Positions 14,307 to 20,250 of a stretch of DNA of 20,250 nucleotides are shown here, piece after piece. Position 1 is the stretch's first letter. Every line of letters starts with the position of its first letter. The DNA is taken from NCBI GenBank assembly GCA_019119745.1, contig DWWI01000204.1, positions 1 to 20,250 of the forward strand, given 5' to 3'. This DNA comes from Candidatus Mediterraneibacter gallistercoris (GTDB taxonomy: Bacteria; Bacillota_A; Clostridia; Lachnospirales; Lachnospiraceae). A program made the translations under genes and the position numbers. The notes beneath the pieces are model-generated. The model did not search any database, was not told where the DNA came from, and saw only the letters and a program-made list of their open reading frames with translations.

Positions 14307-16475
14307 TTATATCTCATACCAGCGGATTTCATTTGCCTCAAGATCCACATCGAAACTCGAGCCGTCGCCGCGGTATACCGTAGTGCTCTGTGGTTCATAT
14401 GTATTGTTTACAACACAGTACTTTCCGTTTTTTACATATGCGTGAACTTCTACATTAAAGTTCGTGCTGAACCATCTGTACACATTTTCTTCATCATGGG
14501 ACGCCCAGATAATAGAACGGTACAGGATACGGCTGTTTTCAAAGCTGTACGGCAGTCCGCTGATATATACGCAGCGTCCTTTTCCGAATTCATTGACCGC
14601 CATCTGGACTTCTCTGTCTCTCTGAACAAGGATCTCAGCCCCGTCAAGCGCATACATGTTCTTTTTGCCCTCGCCGAAGTCAATCTCTTTCGTACAGTCT
14701 TCCTTGATAAAGTGATCGTGTTCTTCCCAGTTATACTTATCAACATTGAGCGTAAATCCTGTCTCTTTCTCAACACCCATCACTGTCGCCAGCTGCAGGA
14801 AATGGCCCTGATACTGATGTCCCGCCGGTTCTCCGACGCCGATAAAACCTCCGCCGTTATAGATAAAGCCCTTTACAGCTGTGACGATCTTTTCATCAGT
14901 CCAGTTCTCTCCGCCCGTATATGCTGTATCCGCGTCACCGACATTGAGGAGCACATCTATATCGTCGAGGATATGAGGATCTTTTCTTATATCGTCAAAA
15001 CTGATGAATTTCACGTCAAACGGCGCTCCGCTCAACGTCTCTATAACTCCGGCATAGGAATAGTTCTGTTTGTGATAAATCGCGTGATGCACCATATGAT
15101 TTCCCCATGCGCGCATTTTACCCCAGCAGTTGAGTACAGCTACTTTTTTAATACAGTATGGCGTTGTGCCTTTGATATTCTCATAAAGAGTGCGGAATTC
15201 ATCGCAGACGCTCTCTACATAATCAATAAATTCCGGGAACTGCATTGCCAGCTTCAGATAACCGCCGTACCCGATCCTGTCGATAGGCTTGCGCAGGATT
15301 GCTCTTCTTGCAGTCACCCAGTTATATTTTGCTTCTTTTACCGGATCGCCGCCCTCATGGAACGTATCCGGGAAGAAATACGGCAGCAGCCTGCCCTCTG
15401 TATATTTTACTCCCTCAATATCGCTGATCAGTCTCAATGTCGCTCCGTTTCCTACACTTCCCACAACTGCATCAAGACCGATGGTCTTAAACTCGTCCAT
15501 AAACGGTTCCATTCCGATCCAGTGGTCGCCGAGGAACATCATTGCTTCTTTACCGCATTCATGCGTAATGTCTACCATCTCTTTTGCAAGCTTTGCCACT
15601 TCCCGTCTCTGGAAAGCCTGGAAATCCAGAAATTCTTTGGAAGGGATGCGGTAGGTATTGTTCATATACCCCTGATCGATGATATATTCCGGACGGAACT
15701 TATACCCTGCCTCTTTTTCAAACTGCTCAAGGATATACGGACTTACCGATGCGGAGTACCCGTACCAGTCCACATACTTCTCCCGTGCGAACTCGTCGAA
15801 GATCAGGGTGAACTGATGGAAAAACGTAGTGTAACGGATCACGTCGATATGCGGATTATCCGCAATAAACTTTCTCAGCCTCTCCATAGAATATTTGTGT
15901 GTCTTAGGCTGACGTACGTCAAAAGTGATCTGTTTTTCAAAATTTTTCCAGCCATTTGTCACTGCATTGTACATATGTACCGGATCCCACATAATATAGG
16001 CAAGGAAACTGACTGTATAATCATGAAATGCCTCCGCGCCGTGGATCGTAACATTTCCCGACACACTGTCATAACTCCACATCTCCGGTGAAACCACTTC
16101 GCCTGTAGTACGGTCAACTACTTCCCACCATCTTGTGATATCGTCATGGTCGTTCACCTTAAGCATATCCGGATACAGATGATCCATAAGATGCACGGAC
16201 AGTTCACTGTTTACAGCCGTATAAAAGGGCGTCATGATGTACATCTGCTGGATCTCGTCCGGATTTGCCTTGGCCCATGCATTGTCCTTCCTTGTCGTAT
16301 AATACGTAGAATATACTTTTGCATCCACGTTTTTCAGTTCTTCCGGATAGTCTGTTCCGTCGCAGTCACGGATCGCATCAGCCCCCCATCTCTCAAGTAA
16401 TTCCAGAGTCTCAGGCACCACGTCTAAATCTGTCGGGATCGTTACCCTTCCCTTTGTATGCTCTTTCACCGCCAT
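14307..16475 (-). CDS. gnpA: GH112 1,3-beta-galactosyl-N-acetylhexosamine phosphorylase
   Basis: This 722-residue cytoplasmic enzyme splits galacto-N-biose or lacto-N-biose (Gal-beta-1,3-GalNAc/GlcNAc) with phosphate, giving galactose 1-phosphate and the free HexNAc. The N-terminus has the family pattern RVTIPTDLDVVPETLELLER and WGADAIRDCDGTDYPEE. The probable acid catalyst is D317 in FLGDHWIGMEP. The barrel is followed by a region with GGGFIGVGEPAGHQ and a C-terminal beta domain. Length fits GH112. Start: GGAG lies only 1 nt before the ATG at 16475 but 7 nt before a GTG at codon 3 (16469), so the protein may start at that GTG. A good promoter lies just upstream. It shares direction with the sulfatase maturase 77 bp upstream. 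GNB versus LNB preference cannot be told by eye; related enzymes acting on Gal-rhamnose are a less likely alternative. Confidence 0.93.
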   Translation of the reverse strand: MAVKEHTKGRVTIPTDLDVVPETLELLERWGADAIRDCDGTDYPEELKNVDAKVYSTYYTTRKDNAWAKANPDEIQQMYIMTPFYTAVNSELSVHLMDHLYPDMLKVNDHDDITRWWEVVDRTTGEVVSPEMWSYDSVSGNVTIHGAEAFHDYTVSFLAYIMWDPVHMYNAVTNGWKNFEKQITFDVRQPKTHKYSMERLRKFIADNPHIDVIRYTTFFHQFTLIFDEFAREKYVDWYGYSASVSPYILEQFEKEAGYKFRPEYIIDQGYMNNTYRIPSKEFLDFQAFQRREVAKLAKEMVDITHECGKEAMMFLGDHWIGMEPFMDEFKTIGLDAVVGSVGNGATLRLISDIEGVKYTEGRLLPYFFPDTFHEGGDPVKEAKYNWVTARRAILRKPIDRIGYGGYLKLAMQFPEFIDYVESVCDEFRTLYENIKGTTPYCIKKVAVLNCWGKMRAWGNHMVHHAIYHKQNYSYAGVIETLSGAPFDVKFISFDDIRKDPHILDDIDVLLNVGDADTAYTGGENWTDEKIVTAVKGFIYNGGGFIGVGEPAGHQYQGHFLQLATVMGVEKETGFTLNVDKYNWEEHDHFIKEDCTKEIDFGEGKKNMYALDGAEILVQRDREVQMAVNEFGKGRCVYISGLPYSFENSRILYRSIIWASHDEENVYRWFSTNFNVEVHAYVKNGKYCVVNNTYEPQSTTVYRGDGSSFDVDLEANEIRWYEI

Positions 16476-16511
16476 TCTCCTTTCTCATTAAATTTTCACT
16501 GATTTTTCTAC

Positions 16512-16540
16512 ATCATATTTGAAAACAGCTCCAACGTCAA
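16512..16540 (-). promoter_or_regulatory. Own promoter of the GH112 gene
   Basis: On the minus strand TTGACG (plus 16535-16540) and TATGAT (plus 16512-16517) are separated by 17 bp, close to consensus, in the 77-bp gap after the maturase gene. TTGC at 16549-16552 and 16570-16573 are 21 bp apart just upstream, a possible AraC site. Confidence 0.65.
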
Positions 16541-16552
16541 TCCGCACATTGC

Positions 16553-17677
16553 TCACATTTTTATAATTCTTGCGTATTGCGCTATCTCAGACATCCGTTT
16601 ATAACATCTTTCAAAAAACATCCGATATCCTTCGCAGAAATAATTTCTGTATATCTCTGAACCGTCATCCCTGATCCGGTGCCGCCTGCATCCGCCTCTG
16701 CACAGGCTATACCATCTGCACGCCTCACATTCCGGGTCTGTCCTGTATGATTCTCTGACAAACTCTCTTCCATTTCGTGAGGACGTCATTTCCTCAATAG
16801 TATCTGTGTTGTAATTTCCAAGTCTGTATTTATCAAGGGCATAAAAGTCACAGGGATATGCGCTGCCGTCCGACTCCGCAACGCACTGCAGGCTGCATCT
16901 TCCGCGCTGTTCGCATGCCTCCGGCTCATATCCCATCAGTATCCCGATATAATTCTCAAACTGCCGGATAACAGGCGCCCTTCCTTTTTTCCAGTCTTTG
17001 TCCCAGAGCCGGAACAGTCTGATAAGGAATTCTCCGTACAGTTCAGGGGTCAGTGAGTATTCTCTTTTCCCCATCTCTTCTCCCAGAGGATCCAGGCATG
17101 CAATATACTGCTGATACTTCCACCCGTTCTGACGGTATTCGTACCAGATATCTTCAATATGCTCTGCCGTATGCGCATTCACTACAGTCAGGATATTGTA
17201 TTCAATTCCATACTCATCCAGTTTTTTTATATTTTCACAGATTCTGTCATAAGTAGGATTTCCGGATGCGTCATGACGGTATCTGTCATGTACAGCCCTG
17301 ATACCGTCGACAGATACCCCCACAAGGAAATCATACTTCCGAAACAGCCGGCACCACTCATCATTCAGCGCAAGCCCATTAGTCTGAATCGTATTTATCA
17401 CACGGACACCGTTCCGGTTAAACCTCTCTTCCAGTTCCATCGCCTTTACATAGAAATCTGTTCCCCGCAGAGTAGGCTCTCCTCCCTGAAAAGCGAAACA
17501 GATCTCCCCGCCGGCCTGATGCATAGCCTTTCTGATCAGGTTCTTAAGCGTCTTCTCAGACATCATCCCATAAGAAGGTATACTCCGCTTCTCCATTTCA
17601 TCACAGTAAAAACAGTAATCGCACCGCATATTGCACAGACCGGAAACCGGTTTGATCAAAATTGTATGTAATGGCAT
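16553..17677 (-). CDS. Anaerobic sulfatase-maturating enzyme (radical SAM/SPASM)
   Basis: This 374-residue enzyme converts the active-site Cys (or Ser) of a sulfatase into formylglycine without oxygen, in the cytoplasm. The radical SAM cluster motif is C15-x3-C19-x2-C22 (CNMRCDYC), followed by GGEPTL for SAM binding. The SPASM region carries two more 4Fe-4S clusters: C-x5-C-x3-C in ACEQRGRCSLQC, the YPCDFY segment with the Asp that acts as the likely base, CEACRWYSLCRGGC, and a late YFC. Length and pattern match characterised anSMEs of clostridia and Bacteroides. The ribosome site AAGGAG is unusually far (about 15 nt) from the ATG at 17677; no better start is seen. The sulfatase at 8265-9725 is its only visible partner in the window. 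Other SPASM peptide-modifying enzymes are a less likely alternative. Confidence 0.93.
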   Translation of the reverse strand: MPLHTILIKPVSGLCNMRCDYCFYCDEMEKRSIPSYGMMSEKTLKNLIRKAMHQAGGEICFAFQGGEPTLRGTDFYVKAMELEERFNRNGVRVINTIQTNGLALNDEWCRLFRKYDFLVGVSVDGIRAVHDRYRHDASGNPTYDRICENIKKLDEYGIEYNILTVVNAHTAEHIEDIWYEYRQNGWKYQQYIACLDPLGEEMGKREYSLTPELYGEFLIRLFRLWDKDWKKGRAPVIRQFENYIGILMGYEPEACEQRGRCSLQCVAESDGSAYPCDFYALDKYRLGNYNTDTIEEMTSSRNGREFVRESYRTDPECEACRWYSLCRGGCRRHRIRDDGSEIYRNYFCEGYRMFFERCYKRMSEIAQYARIIKM

Positions 17678-17714
17678 ATTATCTCAAGTTATCTCCTTCT
17701 GTACATACACGAAC

Positions 17715-17737
17715 GGCAGCGCTGTAAAAACGCTGCC
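17715..17737 (-). other. Hairpin in the maturase leader
   Basis: GGCAGCG and CGCTGCC form a perfect 7-bp stem with a 9-nt loop. There is no T-tract on either side, so it is not a clear terminator. It lies in the predicted 5' leader of the maturase mRNA and may affect mRNA stability or translation. Confidence 0.45.
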
Positions 17738-17769
17738 TGTATCTGTATATTTATCACTTTCACAGTAGT

Positions 17770-17798
17770 AATATACACTTTTTTTCCTGAAAATGCAA
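17770..17798 (-). promoter_or_regulatory. Promoter of the sulfatase maturase gene
   Basis: On the minus strand TTGCAT (plus 17793-17798) and TATATT (plus 17770-17775) are separated by 17 bp. The leader would be about 85 nt. The -35 lies in TTTGCATTTT, a 10-mer also present in the kinase/AraC intergenic region at 4686-4695. Confidence 0.6.
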
Positions 17799-17870
17799 AC
17801 CCGGCACTCTCCTGAATTTACAGGTACAGCCATCTTCCATAATTCTTAATAAATTTTTACCCCCGGCTAC

Positions 17871-17899
17871 TTGATAACACTATACCGGTATGACATAAT
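17871..17899 (+). promoter_or_regulatory. Promoter of the small lipoprotein gene
   Basis: TTGATA (17871-17876), 17 bp, CATAAT (17894-17899). The spacer contains the perfect 10-bp palindrome ATACCGGTAT (17882-17891), a possible operator. Confidence 0.55.
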
Positions 17900-17936
17900 A
17901 TTTCTAACGGAAAAAGTTATGAGGAGGAAAAAAAAT

Positions 17937-18515
17937 ATGAAAAACAAAATCCGTAAAACACTTCTGCTCTTGTGTGCCATGATGCTCGCATTTGCTCTCA
18001 CTGCATGCGGTGGTTCCAAGGATGATGACAACACTGACGACAACACTGCACAGACAGAGGATAACGCGGCTGCCGGGGACGACGCATCTGCGGACGATAC
18101 TGCAGATGACAGTTCGGTATCGGGGAAATTTTCTTCCATTCAGGAGTTCATTGATTCCGATATGATGCAGGAAGAACTGGCATCCCAGATGGAATCTCTT
18201 GAAGGATCAGGGATGTCCATGGAACTCACGGCAGAAGATAACAAACTGATCTACAACTTCAAGATCGACGATCCTGATCTCTCTGCAGCAATGGACGCAT
18301 CGGCTCTTGAATCCTCACTTGATTCTCAGGCTTCTACTTTTGAATCTGTTGCAGGAGTTCTGCCTACAGCGATTGATGTGGACAACCCTGTTGTAGTCGT
18401 ACGTTATCTTGACAGCGACGGCAACGAGCTTGCTTCAAGAGAATTTACACCGTCTGACGACACCGCAGACGATACGGATGCACCTGCCGATGACGCAGCC
18501 GATACTGCCGAATAG
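17937..18515 (+). CDS. Small acidic lipoprotein (DUF4854-like)
   Basis: This 192-residue protein starts with a lipoprotein signal: MKNKIRK, a hydrophobic stretch, and the lipobox L-T-A-C24. An Asp/Thr/Ala-rich tether follows (about 28-62). A folded domain of about 110 residues comes next (from FSSIQEFIDSDMMQEELASQ, with SGMSMELTAEDNKLIYNF), then a second acidic tail rich in Asp and Ala (SDDTADDTDAPADDAADTAE). From memory the domain resembles DUF4854, seen in Lachnospiraceae lipoproteins; the function is unknown. The start is chosen at the ATG at 17937 because GAGGAGG at 17921-17927 precedes it; the frame is open 22 codons further upstream without a ribosome site. It is a single-gene unit with its own promoter and terminator. 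It is anchored outside the membrane and very acidic, so cation binding or a cell-wall role is possible, but unproven. Confidence 0.85.
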   Translation: MKNKIRKTLLLLCAMMLAFALTACGGSKDDDNTDDNTAQTEDNAAAGDDASADDTADDSSVSGKFSSIQEFIDSDMMQEELASQMESLEGSGMSMELTAEDNKLIYNFKIDDPDLSAAMDASALESSLDSQASTFESVAGVLPTAIDVDNPVVVVRYLDSDGNELASREFTPSDDTADDTDAPADDAADTAE

Positions 18516-18530
18516 ATCATTTACAATATC

Positions 18531-18548
18531 ATACAGTCAGAACTGTAT
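18531..18548 (+). other. Perfect inverted repeat ATACAGT/ACTGTAT
   Basis: ATACAGT, loop CAGA, ACTGTAT, just after the lipoprotein stop and before the terminator. It has no T-tract. Its core resembles repeats at the ABC promoter downstream, so it may be a distant operator copy rather than an RNA element. Confidence 0.4.
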
Positions 18549-18565
18549 ATAACAATCAGGAACAT

Positions 18566-18599
18566 AGGATTTCCCAAAGAACCGGGAGATCCTTTTTTT
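18566..18599 (+). terminator. Intrinsic terminator of the lipoprotein gene
   Basis: AGGATTTCCC (18566-18575) pairs with GGGAGATCCT (18584-18593), a 10-bp stem with one G-T pair, followed by seven T residues (18593-18599). Confidence 0.88.
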
Positions 18600-18635
18600 G
18601 GCGATATCGATTTTTCAAACTGTATATATCTAGTA

Positions 18636-18664
18636 TTGACAGTCAGTACATGTGATGCTATACT
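18636..18664 (+). promoter_or_regulatory. Near-consensus promoter of the ABC exporter operon
   Basis: Perfect TTGACA (18636-18641), 17 bp, TATACT (18659-18664). Predicted start near 18671. Confidence 0.8.
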
Positions 18665-18689
18665 GTACTTATCAAACAAGCACAGTATA
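18659..18689. promoter_or_regulatory. Candidate operator: TATACTGT/ACAGTATA inverted repeat
   Basis: A perfect 8-bp inverted repeat with a 15-bp centre (TATACTGT 18659-18666, ACAGTATA 18682-18689) covers the -10 and the start of the transcript. Repression of such a strong promoter is plausible, for example by a GntR/YtrA-type protein, but no regulator gene is in view. Confidence 0.45.
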
Positions 18690-18706
18690 AACAAAGGAGC
18701 AGAAAA

Positions 18707-19558
18707 ATGAGTGAAGCATATATCTCTATCGACCACCTTTCAAAGAAATATGATAAAGGCTTTGTGTTAAAAGATGTCAATGCCGTTCTCCATAAAGGAG
18801 AAATCCTCGGTTTCCTCGGACCAAGCGGAGCCGGAAAGACCACTACGATCAAAATTCTGACCGGGCAGCTCTTGCCCACGTCGGGCACGGCGGAAATCCT
18901 CGGCATCGACTGCCGGAAGATCGATGAGTGCATCTATGAGCAGATCGGCATCGTCACAGATTCCAGCGGCGTATATGAACGGATGACCGTCTTTGACAAC
19001 CTGAAATACTTTGCCCGTATCTTGAATGTACCTCTTAAAAATATCGATCCGCTCCTGAAGCGCATCGGTCTCTATGAACACAGGAAGAAACCGGCGTCAA
19101 AGCTCTCCAAAGGGCAGACCCAGAGACTGATCCTTGCAAGAGCGCTCCTGCATAAGCCGAAAGTCCTCTTTCTCGATGAGCCCACCAGCGGACTGGACCC
19201 GTCCACGGCCCTCGAAATCCACCGCATCTTAAAGGAGCTCAGAGATGAAGGCATGGCGATCTTCCTGACTACGCACAACATGGAAGAAGCCACAAAACTC
19301 TGCGATCATGTGGCTCTCTTAAACGAAGGTGTGATCGTGGAATACGGCACACCGGAGGAAATCTGCCTGAAGTACAACCGGATCAGGAAATACCGGGTGC
19401 AGCTCACCGACGGCACGAAACACGTTCTCCTGCAGAGTCCTGAGACTGCCGGACGCATCAGCTCATGGATGAACGAAGATAAGATTGAGACGCTCCACAC
19501 CTGCGAGCCCACACTTGAAACCGTATTTTTAGAAGTAACAGGGAGGGAATTACAATGA
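18707..19558 (+). CDS. ABC transporter ATP-binding protein
   Basis: This 283-residue ATPase powers a two-gene ABC-2 (exporter-type) system. The Walker A motif is G38-PSGAGKT45, the Q-loop region lies near EQIGIVTDSSGVYERMTV, the signature is L133-SKGQ137, Walker B is VLFLDEPTSGLDP (153-165), and the switch His is H190 (TTHN). The signature is SKGQ rather than SGGQ, a common variant in this group. The C-terminal part (about 225-283) is the extension typical of drug, bacteriocin or Na+ exporter ATPases. AGGAG lies 7 nt before the ATG. The stop overlaps the permease start (ATGA), which suggests translational coupling. The substrate is unknown: an antimicrobial peptide, lipid or sodium are all possible. 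Confidence 0.94.
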   Translation: MSEAYISIDHLSKKYDKGFVLKDVNAVLHKGEILGFLGPSGAGKTTTIKILTGQLLPTSGTAEILGIDCRKIDECIYEQIGIVTDSSGVYERMTVFDNLKYFARILNVPLKNIDPLLKRIGLYEHRKKPASKLSKGQTQRLILARALLHKPKVLFLDEPTSGLDPSTALEIHRILKELRDEGMAIFLTTHNMEEATKLCDHVALLNEGVIVEYGTPEEICLKYNRIRKYRVQLTDGTKHVLLQSPETAGRISSWMNEDKIETLHTCEPTLETVFLEVTGRELQ

Positions 19559-20250
19559 ATACTACAGTGAACAGTACAGCAAAATCTACAGAAAAGAAAA
19601 AAGCAGACGCCCCCAGGGCACTCACGCTCAAGCCCGTGCATATGCGGAAACTTGCCGCCATCATAGATGTGAAAGGGCGGGCGCTCTTCAGTAAAAACTT
19701 TATCATCATGCCCGTTTTCTCTCTGGGATTTACGTTTCTGATGCAGGTCATCTATGAGAAAGCCTCCGGAGGCATGGCAGCTATGAACGCCTACGCCCTT
19801 GCCATGGGAATGCTCATGAATGTCTCCATGATGGGCTTTTACTGCACTGCCGCGTCTCTGGCAGAAGAAAAAGAAAAAAATACGCTGCGAACCCTGATGA
19901 CCTCTTCTGTCAACGGACTTGAGTTCTTCCTCGGAAGCCTCATCCCGATCGTACTGATGACCGAAGTCGTCAATGTACTCTGCGTCTTTATCGTGCATAT
20001 GACCATGAGCCCGATGCAGTGGGCTGCTTACCTTGCTGTCACAACAACTGCTTCAGTCATCGCATCTGTAGGCGGGATGCTCCTTGGAATCTTTGCAAAG
20101 AATCAGGTGTCGGCAAGTACGCTCACTACTCCCGTCGTGCTTGTATTTATGATGATCCCTATGTTTACCGGTTTCAGCGAGACGCTCCAGAAGATCAGTA
20201 TGTTCTTCTTTACCGGAATCGCGTTTGACGCCATTGCAAACATCTCAAAC
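19555..20250 (+). CDS. ABC-2 type permease, 3' end beyond window
   Basis: The first 232 codons of the membrane partner of the preceding ATPase are seen; the frame is still open at the right edge. The N-terminal cytoplasmic part is polar (NTTVNSTAKSTEKKKADAPR), then VKGRALFSKNFIIMP leads into the first helix (FSLGFTFLMQVIY). The segment SLAEEKEKNTLRTLMTSSVN followed by FFLGSLIPIVL is the typical ABC-2 pattern, where the EEKE-type loop contacts the ATPase. Further hydrophobic segments follow, about five in all in this part. The ATG overlaps the ATPase stop. The substrate cannot be told. Confidence 0.88.
   Translation, partial: MNTTVNSTAKSTEKKKADAPRALTLKPVHMRKLAAIIDVKGRALFSKNFIIMPVFSLGFTFLMQVIYEKASGGMAAMNAYALAMGMLMNVSMMGFYCTAASLAEEKEKNTLRTLMTSSVNGLEFFLGSLIPIVLMTEVVNVLCVFIVHMTMSPMQWAAYLAVTTTASVIASVGGMLLGIFAKNQVSASTLTTPVVLVFMMIPMFTGFSETLQKISMFFFTGIAFDAIANISN

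Noticed and set aside
14442..16091. Long open frame (549 codons) on the plus strand across GH112
   Set aside because: It is antisense to a clear GH112 gene, has no family-like sequence, and is rich in Cys, His and Ile as expected of a mirror frame.
18707..19558. ATPase serving the sugar importer
   Set aside because: It overlaps an ABC-2 permease gene, has exporter-type features and its own promoter, and lies over 5 kb from the importer.
19306..19998. Minus-strand open frame of 230 codons
   Set aside because: It is antisense to the ATPase and permease and has no recognisable family pattern.

Overview
The window looks like chromosomal DNA of an anaerobic, gut-type Firmicute, most likely a Lachnospiraceae member. 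This is inferred from several things: moderate GC, strong AGGAG-type ribosome binding sites, an adenosylcobalamin (class II) ribonucleotide reductase, an anaerobic radical-SAM sulfatase maturase, CUT1 sugar transport genes without their own ATPase, and small lipoprotein and membrane families common in that group. I see no tRNA, rRNA, CRISPR or phage genes. The only mobile element is an IS110-family transposase cut by the left edge.

Layout. 1-1047: 3' part of an IS110 transposase (+). 1370-3370: an FMN/4Fe-4S/FAD ene-reductase of the FadH/BaiCD/BaiH type (+), with a terminator. 3450-4568: an N-acetylhexosamine 1-kinase-like protein (-), divergent from an AraC regulator (4738-5658, +). 5673-7964: class II ribonucleotide reductase nrdJ (-), with an NrdR-box-like palindrome on its promoter. 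8265-9725: a cytoplasmic sulfatase (+). 9805-13231 (-): a sugar ABC operon (lipoprotein binding protein, two permeases, and a 55-residue membrane protein at 9805-9972 that is easy to miss), divergent from a second AraC regulator (13475-14305, +). 14307-17677 (-): GH112 galacto-/lacto-N-biose phosphorylase and the anaerobic sulfatase maturase. 17937-18515: a small acidic lipoprotein (+). 18707-20250: an ABC ATPase and the start of its ABC-2 permease (+), the permease running off the right edge.

How the genes may work together. The region from about 3.4 to 17.7 kb reads as a host-glycan locus. The binding protein and permeases would import a disaccharide. GH112 would split Gal-beta-1,3-HexNAc with phosphate into galactose 1-phosphate and HexNAc. 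The kinase would then make HexNAc 1-phosphate. The sulfatase has no signal peptide, and its Cys-type active-site motif needs the maturase encoded nearby. This suggests that sulfated mucin-type saccharides are imported and desulfated inside the cell. That link is inference; each enzyme family call stands on its own. The nrdJ gene is a housekeeping gene sitting inside this cluster, and GalT and GalE are not in the window.

Regulation. Most units have recognisable sigma-A-like promoters. Both AraC genes converge almost without a gap on a gene on the other strand (nrdJ and GH112). In both cases a terminator-like hairpin with a U-tract for that opposing gene lies inside the AraC coding sequence. 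TTGC/GCAA half-sites about 21-22 bp apart occur in the two AraC divergent regions and before GH112, and are candidate AraC operators.
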